Assembly: GCA_021802595.1 (NCBI GenBank)
Contig: JAJZRT010000297.1
Location: forward strand, 1 to 5,501
Direction: 5' to 3'
Origin: Pseudomonadota bacterium
Lineage (GTDB): Bacteria; Pseudomonadota; Gammaproteobacteria; Burkholderiales; Thiobacillaceae
Length of the DNA: 5,501 nt
The translations under genes were made by a program, and so were the position numbers. Shown here one piece after another: positions 1 to 5,501 of this stretch. How positions within the stretch are numbered: the stretch's first letter is position 1; each line of letters begins with the position of its first letter. The notes under the pieces are model-generated. The model was not told the origin of the DNA, searched no databases, and saw nothing but the letters and a program-made list of their open reading frames with translations.

Positions 1-606
1 CTGGGGCCGTATTACCTGCCGCACGCGCTGACGCTGGTGCACAGGAAGCATCCCGATCTGCGCCTGCTATTGCGTGAGGAAATGACGCCGCAAATTCTGG
101 AGCATCTGGTCGACGGAAAACTGGATGCGGGCCTGCTGGCGCTTCCCGTGACCGACGACAACCTGCGCGTCGAACCGCTGTTTTACGAGCCGTTTTATGC
201 AGCCCTGCCGGCAGGACATGCGCTCGCCAAGCGCGATGTGCTGAAGGTGTCCGACATCATCAACGAGAAGCTGCTGCTGCTGGACGAGGGCCATTGCCTG
301 CGCGACCAGGCGCTCGATGTCTGCGGCACCGGATCGCGCGGCCGCGAGGAAGTGCGTGCCACCAGCCTGGAAACCCTGCGCCAGATGGTCGGCATGGGGC
401 TGGGCCTGACCTTGCTGCCGGCGTTGGCAGTCGATGCCGGCGCGCGTCAAACCAGGAAAGCCGTGGAAATCCGGCCGTTCAAGTCGCCGCCGCCTGGCCG
501 TACCATCGGTCTCGTCTGGCGTAAGCGTGCGCCGTTTCCTGAAACCTTCGAGCGCCTCGCTGCCACGCTCAAGGCCACATTACCCGCCGAAGTGGAGCCT
601 GTCTGA
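1..606 (+). CDS. oxyR: OxyR-type hydrogen peroxide sensor and LysR-family regulator, 3' part (5' end outside window)
   Basis: The reading frame is open from base 1 and ends at TGA 604-606, giving 201 visible residues. With the family length near 305, about 100 residues are missing, including the whole N-terminal helix-turn-helix. What remains is the LysR effector-binding domain. It carries the OxyR signature GHCLRDQALDVC, with cysteine codons at 295-297 and 322-324. They lie nine residues apart, as Cys199 and Cys208 do in E. coli OxyR, the pair that forms the disulfide on peroxide oxidation. The following RATSLETLR and LTLLPALAV segments are also typical. In the family, oxidised OxyR activates catalase, peroxiredoxin and related genes in the cytoplasm. 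The GTG at 37 is an internal valine codon, not the start, because homology continues upstream of it (LGPYYLPHALTL). The stop overlaps the next gene by one base. Confidence 0.93.
   Translation: MGPYYLPHALTLVHRKHPDLRLLLREEMTPQILEHLVDGKLDAGLLALPVTDDNLRVEPLFYEPFYAALPAGHALAKRDVLKVSDIINEKLLLLDEGHCLRDQALDVCGTGSRGREEVRATSLETLRQMVGMGLGLTLLPALAVDAGARQTRKAVEIRPFKSPPPGRTIGLVWRKRAPFPETFERLAATLKATLPAEVEPV
594..597 (+). promoter_or_regulatory. Ribosome binding site of the DUF202 gene, inside the end of oxyR
   Basis: GGAG at 594-597 lies 8 bases before the ATG at 606. It sits within the last codons of oxyR, so the downstream gene needs no intergenic leader. This supports the ATG at 606 as start and fits translational coupling. 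Confidence 0.6.
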
Positions 607-980
607 TGTCCGACCTCAACGACCCGCGTGTCTTTTTTGCTGCCGAACGCACGCTGATGGCGTGGAATCGCACCGGCCTCACCCTGATGGCGTTCGGCTT
701 CGTGCTCGAACGCTTCGGCCTGTTTCTGCACGTGCTGCGTCAGGACACGGGGCATGCGGAGCACGTCGGCCGCGACCTGTCGTTCTGGATCGGTATCGCG
801 TTCATCATGCTGGCCTTGTGGGTCATCGGATTTTCAATCGTGCAGTTCCGGCGCGTGCTGCGAACGCTGAAGCCGATTGAAATTCCCGCGCGTTACTGCA
901 CCTGGTCGGGCATCGCGATGAACCTGTCGGTGGTGGTGCTCGGTTTCGCGCTGCTGGCCTACCTGTTTTCCGAACTCTGA
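606..980 (+). CDS. DUF202/YidH-family small inner-membrane protein
   Basis: A 124-residue protein starting at ATG 606, which overlaps the oxyR stop by one base, and ending at TGA 978-980. The N-terminal DPRVFFAAERTLMAWNRTG (residues 6-24) is the hallmark of the DUF202 family, which includes E. coli YidH. Three hydrophobic segments are visible at about residues 24-44, 59-80 and 101-121. A basic stretch (FRRVLRTLK, about 81-89) follows the second helix and probably faces the cytoplasm. There is no cleavable signal peptide. The biochemical function of bacterial DUF202 proteins is not known to me. A related membrane domain occurs in eukaryotic VTC polyphosphate polymerase complexes, but the catalytic domain is absent here, so no enzymatic role follows. 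The overlap with oxyR suggests one transcript and possibly a role linked to oxidative stress, which is inference only. Confidence 0.88.
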   Translation: MSDLNDPRVFFAAERTLMAWNRTGLTLMAFGFVLERFGLFLHVLRQDTGHAEHVGRDLSFWIGIAFIMLALWVIGFSIVQFRRVLRTLKPIEIPARYCTWSGIAMNLSVVVLGFALLAYLFSEL

Positions 981-992
981 TCCCGCAGCGCC

Positions 993-1004
993 AGCCGCGC
1001 GGCT
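993..1004. terminator. Small palindrome in the convergent gap between the DUF202 gene and metR
   Basis: AGCCGCGCGGCT at 993-1004 is a perfect 12-base palindrome. It can fold as a 4-base-pair GC-rich stem with a GCGC loop on either strand. It lies in the 24-base gap (981-1004) between two convergent stop codons, where a bidirectional terminator is expected. No T-tract follows on either strand, and short palindromes arise easily in GC-rich DNA, so this is a weak call. Confidence 0.3.
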
Positions 1005-1940
1005 TCAGGACGGAGCAATGGCCGGCCGGATGCCGGGCAGCCGGGCAAAGCTGTCGCGCTTCACGGTTTCGATGAAGTCGGCCACGTAGGCGCGCGCGGC
1101 ATCCGTTTCGCGTACCGCGGCATACAGTTCGGCCCACAGGCCGTATTTGCCGATGTGGCGCGCGACGACGTAGCCGCGTTCGAGATAGGGGGCGACCGCC
1201 CACGCCGGCAACGCGGCCAGCCCGCGGCGGCTGGCGACGAGTTGCAGGATGGCCACCGTCAATTGCGCTTCGCGGCGCACCGGCTTGATCCCGGCCGGGG
1301 CGAGGATGCGGCGGATCAGATCGAGCCGGTCTTCCGGGACCGGGTAGGTGATCAGGGTATGTTCGGCAAAGTCGGACGGGAGCAGCCATTTTCTGGCGGC
1401 GAGCGGATGGCCCGGCGGCAGCAGCGCCAGCATTTCAAATCCAAAGAGCGGCGCATACACGATGCCCGTGCGTGGCGCGGCCTCGGAGGTAACGACGAGG
1501 TCGGCGCGCGCATCCAGCAGCAGTCCCACCGGGTCGGCCTGGAAGCCGCCCAGCAGATCGAGCTCCACCCCCGGCCACACGTCGCGGTAGCTGTCCATCG
1601 CCGGCATCAGCCAGTCGTAGCAGGTGTGGCATTCCACTGCGATGCGCAACTCGCCGGCGTCGCCATCCTTCAGCTTGGCCAGGTCACGCAGCGCGGCGTC
1701 CACCTGCGGCAATGCGGCGTGCGCCAGCGCCAGCAGACGCCGGCCGCCGGCAGTGAGCTGCAGCGGGCGCGTTGTGCGCTCGACCAGCGGCAGCCCCAAC
1801 GCGTCTTCCAGCGCCTTCAGCTGATGCGATACCGCCGACTGCGTGAGATGCAGGCGTTCGGCGGCGGCGGTCAGCCCGCCCGCTTCCGTCACGGCCTGCA
1901 GCAGCCGCAGGTGGCGCAGTTCGATATGAGTACTGTTCAT
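1005..1940 (-). CDS. metR: MetR, LysR-family regulator of methionine biosynthesis
   Basis: A complete 311-residue LysR regulator, close to the usual length of about 317. The N-terminal winged helix-turn-helix covers roughly residues 6-65, with the recognition region GGLTAAAERLHLTQSAVSHQ at 21-40. The effector domain follows. The block RIAVECHTCYDWLMPAM (about 99-115) matches the characteristic IAIECHSCIQWL of E. coli MetR. Further matches are DLVVTSEAAPRTGIVYAPLF, LITYPVPEDRLD and LWAELYAAVRE. MetR uses homocysteine as co-effector and activates metE and often metH. The divergent position of this gene next to metE is the classic arrangement and strengthens the name. The ATG at 1940 is the only plausible start, since no ATG, GTG or TTG occurs between it and the conserved helix-turn-helix. 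It lacks a recognisable Shine-Dalgarno sequence. A half-site of the putative operator overlaps the start codon, which suggests autorepression. Confidence 0.93.
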   Translation of the reverse strand: MNSTHIELRHLRLLQAVTEAGGLTAAAERLHLTQSAVSHQLKALEDALGLPLVERTTRPLQLTAGGRRLLALAHAALPQVDAALRDLAKLKDGDAGELRIAVECHTCYDWLMPAMDSYRDVWPGVELDLLGGFQADPVGLLLDARADLVVTSEAAPRTGIVYAPLFGFEMLALLPPGHPLAARKWLLPSDFAEHTLITYPVPEDRLDLIRRILAPAGIKPVRREAQLTVAILQLVASRRGLAALPAWAVAPYLERGYVVARHIGKYGLWAELYAAVRETDAARAYVADFIETVKRDSFARLPGIRPAIAPS

Positions 1941-1963
1941 TAAAACAATGAAAAATATTCGTT
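1936..1963. promoter_or_regulatory. Putative MetR operator: three alternating half-sites with 11-base spacing
   Basis: TTCATT (1936-1941), AATGAA (1947-1952) and TTCGTT (1958-1963) are separated by 5-base spacers, so each begins exactly 11 bases after the last. The first two form a perfect inverted repeat. The second and third form an inverted repeat with one mismatch. Within the latter, TGAAAAATATTCG (1949-1961) matches 7 of the 8 fixed positions of the E. coli MetR consensus TGAA-N5-TTCA. The array lies just upstream of the proposed metE -35 and overlaps the first codon of metR. This fits activation of metE and repression of metR. Assignment to MetR is inferred from position and consensus. 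Confidence 0.6.
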
Positions 1964-1991
1964 TGTCTCATGTTATCCGCATCGGCATCAT
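1963..1991 (+). promoter_or_regulatory. Possible sigma-70-type promoter of metE
   Basis: TTGTCT (1963-1968) and CATCAT (1986-1991) are separated by 17 bases and match the -35 and -10 consensus at 4 of 6 positions each. Such a weak promoter is expected where an activator is needed, and the MetR-like box ends two bases before the -35. Transcription would begin near 1998 and leave a leader of about 20 bases, too short for a cobalamin or SAM riboswitch. The elements are weak and could be chance. Confidence 0.3.
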
Positions 1992-2008
1992 GGCGTCCAT
2001 CATTCATT

Positions 2009-2013
2009 GGGAG
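2009..2013 (+). promoter_or_regulatory. Ribosome binding site that fixes the metE start at 2021
   Basis: GGGAG at 2009-2013 lies 7 bases before ATG 2021. The frame is also open back to an ATG at 1970, which would add 17 residues ([17 protein letters not shown]). That extension has no Shine-Dalgarno sequence and does not resemble the MetE N-terminus, whereas [13 protein letters not shown] from 2021 does. Confidence 0.75.
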
Positions 2014-2020
2014 CACGAAC

Positions 2021-4294
2021 ATGGCACTGGCACACGTATTGGGCGTTCCGCGCATCGGCCCGAATCGGGAACTGAAATTTGCACAGGAGGCTTATTGGCG
2101 CGGTGAAATCGACGAGGCTGCGTTGAGGGCCGTGGCCAGCGGTATTCGTCAGGCCAACTGGCGGCGGCAGCATGTGGCTGGGCTCGACTTCGTGACGGTG
2201 GGGGATTTCGCGTTCTACGATTCGATGCTGAACCACGTCGCGCTGCTGGGCTGCGTCCCTGAACGCTTCGGCTTCGGCGCGGCGATCGGACTGTCGGAAT
2301 ATTTCCAGCTGGCGCGCGGCAATGACGCGTGCCCCGCGATGGAAATGACCAAGTGGTTCGATACCAACTACCATTACCTGGTGCCCGAATTCAAGCCGGA
2401 CACGCAATTCTCGCTCGGCACGGGCTGGCTGTTCGACGAGGTGGCCGAGGCGCAGACGGCCGGCTTCGAGGCCAAGCCGGTGCTGATCGGCCCGCTCACC
2501 TTCCTGTGGCAGGGCAAGGAAAAAGTGGCGGGCTTCGACCGCCTCGACCTGCTCGACCGGCTGCTGCCGGTCTATGCGCAGATTCTGGCGCGCCTGAAAG
2601 CGCAGGGAGTGCAATGGGTGCAGGTCGACGAGCCGATACTCTCGCTCGATTTGCCCGCCGCGTGGCGGTCGGCTTTCGAGCGTGCCTATCATCATCTGAA
2701 CGCGGTGGGCATCAAGCTCCTGCTCGCCAGCTATTTCGGGCCGCTGCGCGAGAACCTGCTGGTGGCGCTGAAACTGCCGGTGGCCGGGGTGCACGTCGAT
2801 TGCGTGCGCGGCGGCGACGAGCTCGCCCAGGTGATCGACTGGCTGCCCGCCACCAAGGTGCTGTCGGCGGGGGTGATCGACGGCCGCAACATCTGGAAGA
2901 CCGATCTGAACGCGGTATTCGAGCGCTTCGAGGGCCTGCACCTGCGGCTGGCCGACCGGCTGTGGCTGGCCCCCTCATGTTCGCTGCTGCATGTGCCGGT
3001 GAGCCTGGCGGGCGAAACCGGACTGGATCCCGAGCTCCAAAACTGGCTGGCATTTGCCGATGAGAAAGTCGCCGCGCTGGCCACGCTCAAGACCGCATTC
3101 AACGCGGGCCGTCAGGCGGTGGCTGCGGCGCTGTCCGACAATGCCCGGGCGCTGGTATCCCGCAGCGTCTCGTCCCGCGTGCATGACACCGCGGTCGGTG
3201 CGCGGCTGGCGACCCTCACGTCCGTGCATGACGCGCGCAACCATCCGTTCACGGTTCGCCAGGTTGCGCAGCGTGCGCGCTTCGGGCTGCCCGCCTTTCC
3301 CACCACGACCATCGGTTCGTTCCCGCAGACGCCGGCAATTCGCAGCGCCCGCGCACGCTTCCGGAAGGGGGAAATCAACGAAGCCGACTACACCGCCGCC
3401 ATGCGACGCGAGATCGGCCATGCCGTCGAACGACAGGAAGCCCTCGGTCTCGACGTCCTGGTGCACGGCGAGGCCGAGCGCAACGACATGGTCGAGTACT
3501 TCGGCGAGCAGTTGGCCGGCTTTGCGTTTTCGCAGAACGGCTGGGTGCAGTCCTACGGCAGCCGCTGCGTGAAGCCGCCGATCATTTACGGCGACGTATC
3601 GCGCCCGCGACCGATGACGGTGGAGTGGACGCGCTACGCGCAGTCGCTGACCCGTAAACCGATGAAGGGCATGCTGACCGGTCCGGTGACGATGCTGCAA
3701 TGGTCGTTCGTGCGCGACGACCAGCCGCGCTCGGCCACGGCCCTGCAGATCGCCCTGGCGCTCCGCGACGAGGTGGTCGATCTCGAGACGGCGGGCATCG
3801 GCATCATCCAGATCGACGAGCCCGCGTACCGTGAGGGCCTGCCGCTCAGGAAAGCCGACTGGCCCGCCTATCTCGACTGGGCGAGCCGCGCGTTCCGCAT
3901 CAGCGCCTCGGGGGTGAGCGACGCGACGCAAATCCACACCCACATGTGCTATTCGGAGTTCAACGACATCCTGCCGGCCATTGCTGCCATGGATGCGGAC
4001 GTCATCACCATCGAAACCAGCCGTTCGGACATGGAGCTGCTGCGCGGCTTCGGCGATTTCAGCTATCCCAACGAGATCGGCCCCGGGGTGTATGACATCC
4101 ACAGCCCGCGCATTCCCGATACGGCGGATATGACGCGTCTTCTGGAAAAGGCCGCGCAGGTGATCTCGCCCGATCATCTCTGGGTCAATCCCGACTGCGG
4201 ATTGAAAACGCGCGGCTGGGCAGAGACTGAAACGGCGCTCGCCAACATGGTGGCGGCGGCACGGGTCTTGCGGTCGCGTGCCTGCTTTGCCTGA
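2021..4294 (+). CDS. metE: MetE, cobalamin-independent methionine synthase
   Basis: A 757-residue protein (E. coli MetE has 753). It transfers the methyl group of 5-methyltetrahydropteroyltri-glutamate to homocysteine to make methionine, in the cytoplasm and without B12. The N-terminal domain carries RELK (residues 16-19) and [11 protein letters not shown] (about 109-119) for folate binding. The C-terminal catalytic barrel starts around [10 protein letters not shown], with IGS at 431-433 for homocysteine. From the start at 2021 the active-site residues fall exactly on E. coli numbering: Glu484, Trp561, Asp599, Glu605, zinc ligands His641, Cys643, Glu665 and Cys726, and proton donor His694. 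The enzyme therefore appears intact and active. It is divergent from metR and probably activated by it through the 80-base shared region. It is convergent with the kinase gene, 8 bases between stops. No truncation or frameshift is seen. Confidence 0.97.
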   Translation: MALAHVLGVPRIGPNRELKFAQEAYWRGEIDEAALRAVASGIRQANWRRQHVAGLDFVTVGDFAFYDSMLNHVALLGCVPERFGFGAAIGLSEYFQLARGNDACPAMEMTKWFDTNYHYLVPEFKPDTQFSLGTGWLFDEVAEAQTAGFEAKPVLIGPLTFLWQGKEKVAGFDRLDLLDRLLPVYAQILARLKAQGVQWVQVDEPILSLDLPAAWRSAFERAYHHLNAVGIKLLLASYFGPLRENLLVALKLPVAGVHVDCVRGGDELAQVIDWLPATKVLSAGVIDGRNIWKTDLNAVFERFEGLHLRLADRLWLAPSCSLLHVPVSLAGETGLDPELQNWLAFADEKVAALATLKTAFNAGRQAVAAALSDNARALVSRSVSSRVHDTAVGARLATLTSVHDARNHPFTVRQVAQRARFGLPAFPTTTIGSFPQTPAIRSARARFRKGEINEADYTAAMRREIGHAVERQEALGLDVLVHGEAERNDMVEYFGEQLAGFAFSQNGWVQSYGSRCVKPPIIYGDVSRPRPMTVEWTRYAQSLTRKPMKGMLTGPVTMLQWSFVRDDQPRSATALQIALALRDEVVDLETAGIGIIQIDEPAYREGLPLRKADWPAYLDWASRAFRISASGVSDATQIHTHMCYSEFNDILPAIAAMDADVITIETSRSDMELLRGFGDFSYPNEIGPGVYDIHSPRIPDTADMTRLLEKAAQVISPDHLWVNPDCGLKTRGWAETETALANMVAAARVLRSRACFA

Positions 4295-4310
4295 GCGGTG
4301 CGCTAGGCAA
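4287..4310. terminator. Hairpin spanning the convergent metE and kinase stop codons, probable bidirectional terminator
   Basis: TTGCCT (4287-4292) pairs with AGGCAA (4305-4310), and AGCG (4294-4297) pairs with CGCT (4301-4304) around a GTG loop. This makes a 10-base-pair stem with one bulged G at 4293. The metE stop TGA (4292-4294) lies in the left arm and the kinase stop (4303-4305) in the right arm. No clear T-tract follows on either strand, so intrinsic termination is not assured. The hairpin could instead stabilise 3' ends or serve Rho-linked termination. Confidence 0.5.
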
Positions 4311-5501
4311 GAGAGGCGGGCAGGGCCAGCCGTGCCTGCAATCCGCCGCCGGGACGGTTGCCGAGCGTGATGCGCCAGCCATGGGCACGGCAGATCTCGC
4401 GCACGATGGCGAGCCCCAGTCCGCTGCCGGGCGTCTGGCGGGCCGGATCGATGCGATAGAACGGATCGAACACCTTGTCGAGATGGTCCGGCGGGATGCC
4501 GGGGCCGCGATCCAGCACGTCGATATGCACGCCATCGCCGTTTCTCATGCATGCGAGTTGCGGCGGGCTGGCCGGCGCATGGCGGCGCGCATTGTCCAGC
4601 AGGTTGGCGAGGACGCGTTCGAGTGCCGCGGGCTGGGTCGGGATGACGATGTCGCCGCAGGGCGCGAATCCGGCCTGGTGCTCATCGGCCAGGCGCGCGA
4701 GCCAGGGGGATAGCTCCAGCGGCTGCGGGGGACGCAGGCTGGTGCCGCGGCCATAGTCGATGAAATCGCCGATCAGGCGGTCCATCTGCTCCAGGTAGCG
4801 TTCCATGTTGTCGAACAGCGCCGGATCGGGCTGCGCGCGAGCCAGTTCCAGCGCCATGCGCAGCCGCGTGATCGGGCTGCGCAGGTCGTGCGATACCCCG
4901 GCCAGCAGGGTGGTGCGGGTCTGGGCATGGGCCTGCACCTGCCGTGCCATGTCGTTGAATTCGCGGCTCAGGCCATCCAGTTCGCGCACGCCGTTGGCGA
5001 CCGGAAGGGCTGGTGTTTCGCCGCGTCCCACGGCCTGAACGGCGTTCTCCAGCCGGATCAGCGGGCGCGCCAGACGGCGCGAGACCTGTTGGGAGACCAG
5101 CAAGGCGAGCGCGAGGCTGGCGAGCAGGGTGGCCAGGATCGCCAGCGGCGGATTGGTGCCGATGCGTTCGCGTGAGAAGGCAAAGCGCAGGTGGCCGCTG
5201 TCCAGCTCGATGTCGGCCAGATAACGCTGCCGTGACGAATCCCACGCCACGCGGGCGGGATGGCCGGTCAACGTGCCGAGCCGGTCCTGCAGCAGGCGGA
5301 CGAAGGGCAGATAGCTCGCGCCTTCGCCGAGGGGCGCGCGTGCATCGACCCGCTGCAGGCCGTGTTCGGCGGACAGCGCCGCCTCCAGGGCGCCGCGGCG
5401 TGCGGGTGGCAACTCGACCCAGGTTTGCGCGGACAGCACGATCAGCGCGGCGAAGTCGTTCGACGCCGTGCGCAGCAGGGGCCACGCGACCCACCAGGCC
5501 G
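4303..5501 (-). CDS. EnvZ-like sensor histidine kinase, N-terminus outside window
   Basis: The frame is open from the right edge to TAG at 4303-4305, giving 398 complete visible residues. The GTG at 5439 is not the start, since the frame continues upstream (for example LLRTASNDFAALI). Order of domains, counting the codon at 5437-5439 as 1: an extracytoplasmic sensor region of about 95 residues; a membrane helix at about 97-119 (PPLAILATLLASLALALLV); a HAMP linker at about 118-170; the dimerisation box GVSHDLRSPITRLRMALE with phospho-acceptor His184 (codon 4888-4890); and the ATPase domain. The latter shows the N box NLLDNARRHAP (279-289), G1 box DRGPGIP (310-316), F box FDPFYR (324-329) and G2 box GSGLGLAI (338-345). 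The layout and motif wording resemble EnvZ, an osmolarity sensor that phosphorylates OmpR. All catalytic motifs are intact. The first membrane segment and a partner response regulator, if standard, would lie past the right edge. The stimulus cannot be read from the sequence. Confidence 0.9.
   Translation of the reverse strand, partial: AWWVAWPLLRTASNDFAALIVLSAQTWVELPPARRGALEAALSAEHGLQRVDARAPLGEGASYLPFVRLLQDRLGTLTGHPARVAWDSSRQRYLADIELDSGHLRFAFSRERIGTNPPLAILATLLASLALALLVSQQVSRRLARPLIRLENAVQAVGRGETPALPVANGVRELDGLSREFNDMARQVQAHAQTRTTLLAGVSHDLRSPITRLRMALELARAQPDPALFDNMERYLEQMDRLIGDFIDYGRGTSLRPPQPLELSPWLARLADEHQAGFAPCGDIVIPTQPAALERVLANLLDNARRHAPASPPQLACMRNGDGVHIDVLDRGPGIPPDHLDKVFDPFYRIDPARQTPGSGLGLAIVREICRAHGWRITLGNRPGGGLQARLALPASLA

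Noticed and set aside
1155..1943. A 262-codon open frame on the + strand opposite metR
   Set aside because: The metR frame matches a known family along its length. This frame is low-complexity, Gln- and Arg-rich, and reads as a shadow.
1990..2000. ATGG-CGT-CCAT inverted repeat in the metE leader region
   Set aside because: It is a 4-base-pair stem with a 3-base loop and does not extend, which is well within chance.
2003..2008. A fourth TTCATT half-site next to the metE ribosome binding site
   Set aside because: It lies 45 bases from the third half-site, so it is out of the 11-base phase, and has no inverted partner at the 5-base spacing.
1941..2020. Possible cobalamin or SAM riboswitch upstream of metE, as seen before some methionine genes
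   Set aside because: Only 80 bases separate the metR and metE start codons, and they hold the operator and promoter. That is too short for either riboswitch, and no conserved core such as a B12 box is visible.
2000..2941. A 313-codon open frame on the - strand opposite the 5' half of metE
   Set aside because: It is fully antisense to conserved MetE coding sequence, rich in Arg, His and Gln with no recognisable motif, and has no supported start.
2975..4552. A 525-codon open frame on the - strand opposite metE and the end of the kinase gene
   Set aside because: It is antisense to metE, whose active-site residues are all conserved. Its arginine- and histidine-rich composition is typical of shadow frames in GC-rich DNA, and I recognise no domain in it.

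Overview
This window looks like ordinary chromosome from a GC-rich proteobacterium. The OxyR, MetR and EnvZ-like proteins, the tight gene spacing and the strong GC bias at third codon positions fit a betaproteobacterium best, possibly a Thiobacillus-like member of the Nitrosomonadales. That placement is inferred from sequence feel, not from a search. I see no mobile element, CRISPR array, tRNA, rRNA or prophage gene.

Layout from left to right: (1) the 3' two thirds of an oxyR-type peroxide regulator, cut by the left edge, overlaps by one base a small three-helix membrane protein of the DUF202/YidH family, both on the + strand. (2) A 24-base convergent gap with a small palindrome separates this pair from metR on the - strand. 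(3) metR and metE are divergent across an 80-base AT-richer control region. It holds three half-sites spaced exactly 11 bases apart, one of which belongs to a near-consensus MetR box. (4) metE, the B12-independent methionine synthase, is complete and keeps all zinc and substrate residues checked, mostly at the E. coli numbering. (5) An 8-base convergent gap follows, with a hairpin whose stem carries both stop codons. (6) The last gene, on the - strand and cut by the right edge, is an EnvZ-like sensor histidine kinase.

Functionally, MetR bound to homocysteine would be expected to activate metE and repress its own gene from the shared control region. OxyR with its tightly coupled membrane partner is a separate oxidative-stress unit, and the kinase is the end of a two-component operon that continues past the right edge. 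The most noteworthy observations are the phased metR-metE operator, the stop-codon hairpin between metE and the kinase, and the oxyR-DUF202 overlap. I found no clear evidence of an undescribed system.
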